23,805 bases of DNA from Vairimorpha apis BRL 01 (taxonomy: Eukaryota; Microsporidia; Nosematidae): the NCBI GenBank assembly GCA_000447185.1, contig KE647267.1, positions 1 to 23,805 on the forward strand, in the 5' to 3' direction. Shown here piece by piece: positions 10,831 through 20,418 of the stretch; positions within the stretch are counted from its first letter, which is position 1; each line of letters begins with the position of its first letter. The notes beneath the pieces were generated by a model. It did not search any database. It saw nothing but the letters and a program-made list of their open reading frames with translations, and was not told the origin of the DNA. Both the position numbers and the translations under genes were made by a program.

Positions 10831-13323
10831 CACACGTTTAATATTTTTTATATGAACCCAGGATGGATTATTGTCAAGTTTGACCCAATATCCTTTGTTT
10901 CCTATGTTGGTAATTGTTTTTGTCTTCAATTCATACTTAGGATCTAACTTTTTACTATTAAAGTCTCTTTTTAATACAATATCACCAACTTTAAATCGTT
11001 TACACTTAATCGCACTATCTGAATAAGGTTTTGGAGGGTCTTTATCGTTTCCTAAATTATATAATGAACTTCCTATTAATAGATGTCTTGGTGATGCGCC
11101 AATTATCCTATTATAATTATTATTTATACATTCTTCGGCCTCTTTTACTACTTCTTTAATTGATTTACCTTTATTAAGTATTAATGTCTCCGATATAATT
11201 TTATTTATTCTTTCGGAGATTCCGTTAGAACTTGGTGTATAATCCGGAATTAATATATGCTTAATTTTCTTTTCATTAAAATACTTACTTATTTCCTGGT
11301 TTTTATATTGCTTTCCATTATCTGAAATAAAGTATTGTGGAGTTTCAAATTCAGTTATCCAATGATGAACTTGAACAATTATTTGTTTTGCTCTTATGTT
11401 TTTATTAAAATATAATCTAGTATATCTGCTGTAAATATCCGTTATAGACAGGATATACTCTACCTCACCTTGGCCTTCGGTTTTATATCCATTTAGGCTA
11501 AATGGCCCATATATATCAGATGAGATACGTTCTAGCTTTGCAGGAGAAAAAATTCTGTTTAATTCTTTAGACTCACGGTATGCTTTTCTTTTTACCCTTG
11601 CACATATTCCGCAAGTTTCTGTGACTTGTTTAATTAACTTGTAAATATTTTTTATATAATAATAATTTTTTAAATTATAATATGTGGTATTCACGCCTCG
11701 GTGACCACTTAATATGTGTATACTTTTCAAGAATGAATCATAATGTCTCGGACTAATAAAAATTCTGTTGTTCTTATCAACTAAGGTTTCATCATTTTTT
11801 CCTTTTTGTTTATATTGATCTACTAAACATTTCAGTTGATCTCTCTTGGTATCTGCTCTAGACATTAAACATCTAGATAACTGATCAGCAATGACATTTT
11901 TTACTAATTCGTCTTCGTCATTTATTACCAGTGAAATTTTTTCGCAAAGTTGGTCGTCCAATATCTCGTCAGTAGATTTCAAGTTATTTAATAATGGTAT
12001 TATTTGTTTATTATCTATCTTAATTAGACGCTTATTGTAATCAATAGTACATGCGTTCTTTTGCAAAAATTCCGTTCCTAATATCAACGGAACAGGTAAT
12101 TGTTTTAACACATATAAGTCTATGGGATATTGGTTCTTACTAATATGTATGTCTGTTATAATTTTCTCTTTGACCAATTCCTTGTTTCCTCCTCCAAACA
12201 CAATATTCATCGGTCTGGTTTCTACCGAGTTTACCTGAAGTTTCTTAATAACGTCTTCATGTATATAATTATGGTCTGATCCCGTGTCAATTAAACCGTC
12301 AAGTTCTACATTTTTTATTTGAACTTTTATAGTTATAGCCGAAGGATTACTCTCTTGAGCTGTATTTATCACCATGGATTTTGCAGGGTGACCACTTTTT
12401 GATCCTTGAGTTTTATTTTCTTTTTTATGCTTGTTGTTTAAAAAACATTCTTTGGTGCTGTGGTTTTTAGATTTATGAATATTGCACCATTTTTGATTAA
12501 TACGGAGACTAGAAAATTCATCAGATAACGCTTCTTGAGCTACCTTAAAATGCTCGTTCTTGGCGTTACTTCTCATAATAATATGATCTTCAAGCCTTTT
12601 TAAATATTTTAAGACTTCTTCTAAACTTTCCCCTTCCTTCACTTGTCTTATTAACTCTAAGCTGGTATGCTCGCCTAGTCCAAGCTGGAAGGCATCGGTT
12701 AAAGTACGTTCCGACTCTTTTTGACTTAGTCCCCTTACATTGGATAATATACAGGTTAATCTTGTAATCTCATTATAATATTCTTCAACGTATGTAAAGT
12801 CATTTTGTTTGACGTTGTTTATTTGTTTTAAATATAGTACTGTTTCCGCTGGAGGGTATAAGATGGTCATGATTTCTTTACGTAATTTTACGTAACTATT
12901 TTGAGTTAATGAAGTTTTATATTTTTCTTCTTCGATTATATCATAATAGATATTACCCATAATTTCATCTGTCCATTCGTTTGATCTATCAAGTCTTTCA
13001 AACGTTTCAAATTCCGTAATGGTACAGTCCATTTTAATATTTTTTATTCTTAATATTTTTACCTTCGTGGTGATATTTGTGCCCTTGATGTGTTTATCAA
13101 ATTCGTAATATTCTTTTTGATCTTTTGATCTGCCTATCTCGTTCTGAGGCTTTTTGAATATTTTTTCCAGCTTATTTCTGGAGAGTTTACTTCCCAATGA
13201 ATTCATTGTGGTGAAACTTAAGGGCATAAGTCCGGAACGTAAATAGTTCTCTATTATGGACTTACCCCGAACACATGGTTTAGTATTTAAAGAGCTTTTA
13301 TTATTTTTAATATACGATCTCAT
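10831..13323 (-). CDS. Gag-protease-integrase polyprotein of a Ty3/gypsy-like element, RT and RNase H missing, C-terminus in gap
   Basis: 831 residues are visible. Domains in order: capsid-like Gag (about 100-255); a cysteine/histidine knuckle C280-H283-H288-C293; a retropepsin-type protease with D346-T347-G348-S349 and 'PLILGTEFL' at 412-420; then, about 60 residues later, 'NVIADQLSR' (476-484), which is the very end of a gypsy RNase H. Integrase follows: zinc site H536, H541, C571, C574; catalytic D603, D668 and E704 with exactly 35 residues between the last two; and a GPY/F-like C-terminal module ending near 831. No reverse-transcriptase motif (no [YF]xDD) lies between protease and integrase, so some 400-500 residues seem to be deleted in frame. 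Integrase and protease catalytic residues are all kept and there is no stop in 831 codons. The start at 13323 follows AGGCC. Probably non-autonomous or repurposed; collapse during assembly is the other option. Confidence 0.9.
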
Positions 13324-13356
13324 GGCCTGCTTGCTATATTTATTAAATGTATTTTT

Positions 13357-13364
13357 CTTTTATA
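13357..13364 (-). promoter_or_regulatory. TATA-like box upstream of the retroelement ORF
   Basis: TATAAAAG on the minus strand, about 35 bases before the ATG at 13323. Transcription starting 25-30 bases downstream would give an almost leaderless mRNA, as usual for microsporidian cellular genes but odd for an LTR element, whose promoter lies inside the LTR. In such AT-rich DNA chance is possible. Confidence 0.35.
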
Positions 13365-13366
13365 GT

Positions 13367-13390
13367 TTATGTTTCAAATATGAAACATAA
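13367..13390. repeat. Perfect 10-bp inverted repeat
   Basis: TTATGTTTCA at 13367-13376 and TGAAACATAA at 13381-13390, spaced by AATA. It sits directly upstream of the TATA-like box; a protein-binding palindrome or an RNA hairpin are both possible. Confidence 0.6.
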
Positions 13391-13396
13391 TGCACC

Positions 13397-13447
13397 AATA
13401 AAATGATAGCTGATTTATGATAATTATGAATATCAAATAAAATGATA
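13397..13447. repeat. 12-bp direct repeat, two copies
   Basis: AATAAAATGATA occurs at 13397-13408 and 13436-13447, 39 bases apart. It lies between the two inverted repeats upstream of the retroelement ORF. Confidence 0.5.
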
Positions 13448-13448
13448 A

Positions 13449-13468
13449 TGTGGTAAAACTTTACCACA
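13449..13468. repeat. Perfect 9-bp inverted repeat, TG...CA
   Basis: TGTGGTAAA at 13449-13457 and TTTACCACA at 13460-13468, with a 2-base spacer. Beyond it (13469 on) the sequence drops back to plain A/T runs, so it may mark the 5' edge of the retroelement. Confidence 0.6.
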
Positions 13469-13996
13469 ATTTTCTTTACAAAAAAATATAAAAATAAATA
13501 TTTAAAATTTTAAAATTGTTATATAATTTTTCAAATAAGTTAAAATAAGATCTGATACAATATTATTTTCAATTTCAAATAAAAAACTACCATTTAATGA
13601 AGTAATATTTCTAAAAGTACAAAAAATGACAAATTATATTTATAAATAATATATATATATTTTTATTACATGTTTAGCCTATAAAAATTTTACTAAAATT
13701 AAAAAGGCATATTATTTATAAGGTTGTATAAAAAACTTATAATTTAGGTCTTATATATAATTTATTTTTAAATAAAAATTTTTAAAATTTAATTTTTTTA
13801 TATTAAAATTTTTATTTTTATTATTTTGAATAAAAATCACTTTAATCATATTTTTTTCTGAAAATTTAGAAACAAGTCAATTTTTTTTTAAGTTTATGTC
13901 TTTAATTTCAAAAATGTAAAACAAATAAATAAAAATTTGTTCAATTTTTTTATTTTGTATAAATATTAAATAACCTGTAAATTTAAACAATTTTAA
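13469..13996. other. AT-rich intergenic, nothing recognised
   Basis: Long A/T runs on both strands, no coding-like frame and no RNA gene seen. Confidence 0.5.
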
Positions 13997-14619
13997 TTAT
14001 CCTATAATGCGTTTATCTAAAAATAATATTTTTTCAACTGCTTCTATAAGTTCAATATTATTTAATGGTTCTTCATTTTCGTAGATAAAAAACTTGCTTT
14101 TTCTTTTATAAATTCCTTTTTGAATTATTTCAAATATTAAATCTGCCCAAAGTAAGTTAAAAAACATACATAAAATTTTTTTATCTTCTTTAAATTTATA
14201 TCCAATAAATTTTTGTATATTTGTATGTGTAAATGAAGTTCTTCTACATTTAATATAAATGTTATAATTTTCCTTATCTAATGATTTACTAATTATGTCT
14301 AATATTTGTTCTTTTTTGTTTTTATATCAATATCATATATTTTTATTATATGATCATATATATGGTTATTTTCAGTTACTTGTAAATTTTCAATTAATTT
14401 TATTATCAAACGTGTTTTGTTAGTACTCTTAAGAAATAAACACAAATTGTTAAAATTCAATAGTTGATATTTTACATGTATATTTGTTATTAATGATCTT
14501 GAGTAATATTTTATAACATTTTTAATATATGTAATTTGTTGTAAATTTGGTCTTGAAAAATGACCAGAATAATGCATAATTTGATGTATTTCTCTCTCAA
14601 ACACAATAAGTTTATGCAC
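13997..14619 (-). pseudogene. SPT3: SAGA subunit Spt3, split over two frames
   Basis: Spt3 is the SAGA subunit that contacts TBP. The upstream piece (14619 to about 14311) carries the first histone fold: 'FEREIHQIMHYSG' near the start matches the (Y/F)RxEIQQMMxxxG signature. The downstream piece, in another frame to a TAA at 13999-13997, carries 'KCRRTSFTHTNIQKFIGY' and 'LCMFFNLLWADLIFEIIQ', matching the CRxASF(T) motif and second histone fold, ending with 'IELIEAVEKI'. The frames are rejoined by one base in the A6 run (plus 14312-14317), part of an in-frame A-AAA-AAG. The total is about 207 residues against 320-340 in yeast and human; the linker between folds is short. No ATG is found before the first histone fold: the open frame begins with GTG directly after a stop, so the true start is unresolved (another base error or a lost N-terminus). 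Confidence 0.8.
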
Positions 14620-14900
14620 TTATTTAATTAAAACAATTTTTTTAAATATAAATTAACAAAACTCAAAAAAGTTTAAACTGTCAAAAAATATATCAGAAGA
14701 TAATCTTTAAAATTTTTTAATAATTAGTTATTTCTGCAGTTTTTAATAATTTTTTTTGAATTTAAAAAAATATCTTTAAAATTAATACTTTTAAAAAAAA
14801 TTTTAAATTGCAAAGTTAGAATATAAAAATCAAAAAATCGAAACAACTTTAAAACAAAAAGTTTTAATTAATTATAAATAATAATTTACATAAACAAAAC

Positions 14901-16225
14901 ATGATATTATTATTCTCATTTATTTTTTCACTTGAAAATTATATGGTTCTTTTTAAGAAAAATACAAATTTAAGCAGAGCTGAAGCTTTACAACAAACTG
15001 AACAAAATATTTATCGTATATCTAAATATTTTAGCCCAAGTTCATACATAGAATCAAATATAAGTAATGGTTTTATTGGTAAGTTAGATGAAGAAACAGC
15101 AAATAAATTAAAAAACGATAATCAGGTAGCAATTGTAGAAAAAGATCAAACAATTAAAATAGCATCTCTTAATATTTTTGATTTCGAACAAACTGAAAAT
15201 GTATTTAAGGTACAAAATAATGCACCATGGGGTTTAAGTAGAGTTCTTGGAAAGCCATATTTAAAATCTCATGAATATTTGTACAATGAGACTATAGGAC
15301 AAGATGTTGAAGTTTATGTCATTGATACAGGTGTTCATGTAACTCATAAAGATTTCGGAGGTAGAGCTAGATGGGGAGCAAATTTTGTTAATACTATTAA
15401 TAAGGATGAAAATGGTCATGGTACACATGTGGCCGGTATTATAGGCGGTAAAACATATGGAATAAATAAAAATGTAGATATAGTAGCTGTGAAAGTATTA
15501 GACAGAATGGGTTCTGGCATGATATCTTCTATAATGAAAGGAATAGATTATGTTATTAAAGAACATGAAGAAAAAAAGATTTTTTGTATGACATTGCAGC
15601 TTCTAAATTTTTATATAACAGCAAATCAGTTAATAAAAAGGGATTAGAAAATATTGTTAAAGAATTTTTAGAAAAAAGTAAATTAAATCCAAAAACAGTA
15701 GTAAATATGAGTGTTGGAGGAGATAAATCACAAGCATTAAATTTTGCAATTGATTATGCTTCATCGTTAGGTATTCATTTTTCTATAGCTGCTGGAAATG
15801 ATAATAAAAACGCGTGTTCATTTTCACCTGGATCAAGTAAATATGGAATAAAAACAGGAGCTTCTGATATTAATGATAAAACAGCTATATTTACAAATTA
15901 TGGTGGTTGTGTAGATTTATACGCACCTGGTGTTGATATACTTAGTAGTTGGAATGATAATAAATCAAAAATTGCATCTGGTACTTCTATGGCAGCACCA
16001 CATACATCGGGAGTTATGTCATTATATTTAAGTATGTATCATTATACGCCCAAAGAACTTAAAAAGATTATTTTAGAAGATAGTAAACTTGTTGTTCAAT
16101 GCACTGATCATTGTGATAAAAAATTCTGGCCTTTAAATTTATTTTTTGGCTATGAAAAATTACCTTTAGTATCCATAAATAATTTATACAATGACTTTTT
16201 ACAAAATAAAAAAAAGTCAAACTAA
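14901..16225 (+). pseudogene. Secreted subtilisin-like serine protease (S8A), split over two frames
   Basis: Microsporidia carry a few secreted subtilisins linked to spore structures and germination. The first piece (14901-15647) has a signal peptide (1-about 13), an I9-type propeptide (about 14-88), then the catalytic core of the proteinase-K type with D142 ('VIDTGVH') and H173 ('NGHGTHVAG'). The second piece, starting in frame near 15584, holds the oxyanion-hole asparagine ('AAGND') and the catalytic serine in 'GTSMAAPH' (15983-16006 region), with an extra cysteine pair after it. The frames are rejoined by one base in the A7 run 15571-15577, within an in-frame A-AAA-AAG at 15572-15578. Together about 440 residues, normal for the family, with all four key residues kept. 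The first piece alone would be an enzyme without its serine. No C or G run precedes the ATG, unlike its neighbours. Confidence 0.9.
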
Positions 16226-17784
16226 TATAATTTATTTTTAAATTAAAAATTATTTATAATAAATTTATATCTTTTTAATAAAAAAATTGTAAAATGTGAA
16301 TATATAAAATTAACTAAAATTTTTATATATTAAGATGTTATTTTTTTCTATTATTTATTGAAAAATTAAATTATTTTTCTTTTTAATAAATTTTTCAAAA
16401 ATTATTAATTTTAAAACAATTATTAATAAATATATGGATTTGATTGTTATAAATTATGTTGTATTTTATAAATATAAAAAGTTGCAAATATAAATTTGAA
16501 AAATATTTTTTTAATATAATTATTTACATTTAATATATATAAATATTTTTAAAAATTCATCAAATAAATTAAAAAAAAATAAATAAACAAATATAAATAA
16601 AAAATTTGTTATATTAATTATTTTTATCAAATTAATTTGTTTTTTTAAATAAATTTACATATTATTGTAATATATATTAAATAAATATAAAACCAATGTT
16701 GGTCTTTGTTGTTAAATTTGTTTATAATAAACTAATAAAATTTTAATTATTTTAAAAATAATATTCATTTATAAATCATAATTATTTAATAATTAAAATA
16801 AATAATTTAATAAAATTGTATATTTTTATAAAAAAATTTATTCTGTGATTTATATTTATATAAAAAGATGAAAAATATTGGTAATAATTTTTAAATAGTA
16901 CAGTTCTTTGTTTTTAAAGTTCAAACTAAAAAATTTAAATTTTAAATATATGATCATTGTATTATCAATAACTTAAATTTTTAATGTTATTTAAAAAACT
17001 AAAATTTGTTTAAATATATTATAAATTTTTAAATTTCTTTTTATATAAAATGTTTAAATATCCTGTTTTATAATTTCCTATTTAATATATTATTTATGTT
17101 AATAATTATAACTTATATTTATACAATAATGATTATTTAAGATTATAGATTTTAACATTAGTTTATATTAAAACAAAAAAACATTTTTTTATGTATTAAT
17201 ACTAAATATTAAAACATTTCAAAATCAATTGTTAAATTTAATATTTTTTTACAATATATTTATAATTAAATAATTATTCTGTATTTTAATAATAAATATA
17301 AAGAATGAATTTTTTTATTAATTATAATACTGATTATTAAATATATATTATAACAAAATTATTTATAAAAAGTTTTTTAAACAAAATATTTTTTTTAACA
17401 ACGAATGTTTTAATAATGTTGAAATAAATATTTAGAACTTAATTTAAAATTTTATAATATTAATTATTATAGTAAATATAAATGATATAAAAAAAATGTG
17501 TTTAAAAAAACATTTCATTTTACATAATATATAAATGTTTTTCTATAAAATTTATTTTATCTTATAAAAGAAAACAAAAATTCAATTAACATATAAATAA
17601 ATTAAAATTTTTTTACTGTAAGCATATTTGTTATAATCTTTAATTAAAAAAACAACCATGAACTTTACAAATGAAACATCATTTGCAATTAATTATTATT
17701 AAAATAAAATAATAGTTTAGTACAAATAATTGTGTCATCATTACTCATTAACCGTTAAAAAATATCTTTTTTATTTTCTCAAAA
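16226..17784. other. AT desert of 1.6 kb
   Basis: A/T runs with stops in every frame. The only G+C-bearing patch is 17620-17785 next to the ABC-like gene; it contains a 14-codon ORF starting at 17657, too short to call a gene. Probably the downstream gene's promoter region. Confidence 0.5.
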
Positions 17785-17797
17785 GGGGTGATACATG
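17785..17797 (+). promoter_or_regulatory. GGG-type start-context motif of the ABCG-like gene
   Basis: GGGG at 17785-17788, seven bases before the ATG at 17795. The G version of the same microsporidian signal. Confidence 0.55.
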
Positions 17798-19452
17798 TTA
17801 GAAATTAGCAATTATACAATAAAAATAGAAGGAGATATACTTTGTCAAAATCAATATATAAAAGTATGTGGCTTATGTGGTGTTATTGGACAATATAACA
17901 AACTCCGTGAATGCTTTATATCTGAATTGTCTACAAGTATATCAAAACATGTTCCTGGAATGCAATCTTTTAAATATATTTATTTAAATAATAATTTATT
18001 GAGTAAAAATCATTTTCAGAAATCTTTAAATCAATATACCGTGTTTAATAGTTTAGATACAGTGGAAGATATTTTATATTTTATAAACGTAAAAATAGCA
18101 GATAAAGTTATAAAAGATTTTAAACTTGATAGAATTAGAAAATCATTAGTATCTGAACTATTACCACAGTATTCAAGTATTTTTGAAATAGCAGTTGCTG
18201 TTTGTTCACAAGCTAATATACAATTTTGTAATGAAATTCTTGATCCTTATCAATCAACTAAATATTACTATAAAATCATACGCAAATATGTTAATTTAAA
18301 TGAAAAAATCATTTTTATAGAGACAGATTTATTTGATAAAGCAAAATTTGATAGTTATTTATTTATTGGTGATGATTTTATTGATTCTTATGTTTTTGAT
18401 AATCAGATTGAATATAATAGTTGGTTATATAAAAATATAACAGATAAAAAAAATACAAAAAAGCATGCTGCCAAATTCAAAATATATCTGAAAAAGTTAA
18501 AAAATCTGTTAAAAAATCCATATTTTTTTATTTTTACAAGATTTTATGTTTTTTGCATTTAGATTTTTCAAAAGCGGTTATTTTAACTAACTCAAAACTA
18601 AATAGGCATTATGAATCAAAATTTGGTAAAATTTTTTATCAAACAGCTGGAAATACAACATTGATTTTATTGTTTTTTAAACATTTTTATTCACTACATT
18701 TATTATTTTTGTATTTATTTAAAAATTTGCTTTTCTGTTCAATAACGTTTCATAGATTTTCGCTTGAAATATTCTCTTTATTTAAATTTAATGTAATAAG
18801 ATGTAAATATGAAATAATATATAGATTTTTTCAATTATATTTATATGATCTTATAGATAAATATATAAATAGATATAATTTACCGTTTGATTTTTTTCTG
18901 CATTTAAAAAATGAATATGTATCAAAAACACCTTTATTTGTTTATAAAATTGCATCATCATTTGTTTATTTCTTCATTTTTTATAGATCATCATATATTA
19001 TAAGTAAAGATACACTTTTTATAAAGAGATATCTTCATGTTGCATTTTCACCTTGCACTTATTATTTCCACTTAATTTTATATACTTTTATAGGTTCTGC
19101 ACTTCCTATGTTAATAATTTCAATTTTGTTAAATATTAGACATTTGTATTTGTTTGTCATGAATGCTATTTTTCTTATTCCGTTTTTTAATTTATTTTCT
19201 TCAATTAAAAGTAAAATAATCATTATTTCTTATATTGTTACTTTTAACTTAGTTTATCCTATAATGGATCCAAATTATGTAAAAAGTTGTATAACTTTAA
19301 TTATAGAAAAATATGAACCATTTAATTTGTGTAGAAATGCTTTTTATGAAAATATTAGTTTATATGTGTTATGTAAGTTAATTTGTATATGGACAATCAT
19401 ATGGTTAGTTTATTGTTTAATGTTACCTTTCTTATCTATAAGATTTTTATGA
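17795..19452 (+). pseudogene. ABCG-like half-transporter with degenerate ATPase domain, split over two frames
   Basis: The order is ATPase domain then membrane domain, as in ABCG/White half-transporters, about 550 residues in all. The ATPase half (17795-18562) follows the family fold: the P-loop position reads 'LCGVIGQYNKL' (27-37) with no GK[ST]; a Q-loop-like 'LNQYTVFNSLDTVEDILYF' at 78-96; the LSGGE signature position reads 'PQYSSIF'; Walker B and D-loop read 'IQFCNEILDPYQS' in place of a hydrophobic run plus LDEPTSGLDS, keeping only the glutamate. ATP hydrolysis is therefore unlikely. The membrane half (to 19452) has about six hydrophobic segments, and a stretch from about 19000 on ('FIKRYLHVAFSPCTYYFHLIL', 'ALPMLIISILL') mirrors the ABCG E-x-x-x-x-Y...LPxxxxxxxI region. 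The frames overlap at 18448-18562; one extra base, for example in the A6 run 18457-18462, rejoins them. Family assignment rests on pattern alignment and is less sure than for other genes. Confidence 0.6.
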
Positions 19453-20418
19453 AAAAGAATTAATAATATTTTTTAATCTTTTAATAAAATGAAACATGAA
19501 ATGAACTTTGATTATTATATAAAATTATTTTTATTATAAAGTAAATTTTTAATAATAGTAAAAATAAAATCGCAATATTTTTAAATAAAATGTTACATAA
19601 TAGAATTGTCTCTAAAATTTATATTTTTTATTATTATAATTTTTAGAATCATATTTACGTAATAAAATAATTAAAATTATTTTGTTTCATATTTATCTAA
19701 AATATTTTTTATTTAACAGCATGGTTTTATGTATTATTATTTACTAAATGTTTAAATTTTTTATATCATAAATTAAAATTGATTGTATATTTAATAAAAA
19801 GGTTTTATAATTTTTTGACAATTTTTATAAGTTTACTTTAATTATTAGTTTAAAATTTAAAAATTGTAATTTCTGTTAAATTATAAAAATACTTTTTTAT
19901 ATCTTACAATAAAAACATATTGTTGTTTAATTAACAATACTTATATTTTAATAAACCAACACATTAATATTTATTTATTTTTCATTATCTTAATTAAGTC
20001 AAAAACAAACATACAATTATAATTTTCAAAGCAAAAAAATATATTTCATTTTTGAACATTTAGTTATGTTCTACATTAATAATTTTTTTAATAAGTTAAC
20101 ATATTTGCTACAACTTAAATATTGTTATTATTAAATTTTTTTATCTATAAATATAAATATTTTAGAATTATTAAATTGAAAACAGACATATTTTATAAAT
20201 AATTTTAAAATTCAAATATTTTCATTTTATTTTATAATTTCATCTATAAATAAAATTACTGGTCAAATTTTTTTAGAAAAAATACATTCTGTAATGGATA
20301 TTAATATATTAATCTTTTTAATTAAGTAATTTTTAATATAAATTTATTTTAAAACAAAAATAAAAAATTATTTTAACAATAAAAATAAAAACGAATTCAT
20401 AGGATATACACTTTAATT
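19453..20418. other. AT-rich intergenic between convergent genes
   Basis: The flanking genes converge here, so it should hold two 3' ends. Only A/T runs and minor short palindromes (for example around 19920-19941) are visible; no coding or RNA gene signal. Confidence 0.5.

Larger units (their letters stand above)
10209..13468 (-). mobile_element. Ty3/gypsy-type retroelement lacking reverse transcriptase, ends unresolved
   Basis: The core is an uninterrupted minus-strand gag-protease-integrase frame from 13323 into an assembly gap. The outer limits given are the outermost repeats that might belong to it: 10209-10317 on the 3' side and the inverted repeat at 13449-13468 on the 5' side. No pair of LTRs can be seen, and one side includes 478 unknown bases. 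The ORF is visibly richer in G+C than all other genes in the window, consistent with a recently moved element. I found no convincing tRNA primer-binding site between 13324 and 13468. Confidence 0.6.

Noticed and set aside
10347..10835. ORF made almost entirely of unknown residues
   Set aside because: Product of the N gap; carries no information.
13393..13405. TGGTGCATTATG (minus strand) as a tRNA primer-binding site of the retroelement
   Set aside because: Only the TGGTGC part looks like a tRNA end; the rest gives no plausible acceptor stem, and no LTR end precedes it.
17657..17701. 14-codon ORF with its own ATG upstream of the ABCG-like gene (possible upstream ORF)
   Set aside because: Microsporidian 5' leaders are usually too short to include it, and the GGGG start motif lies downstream of it.
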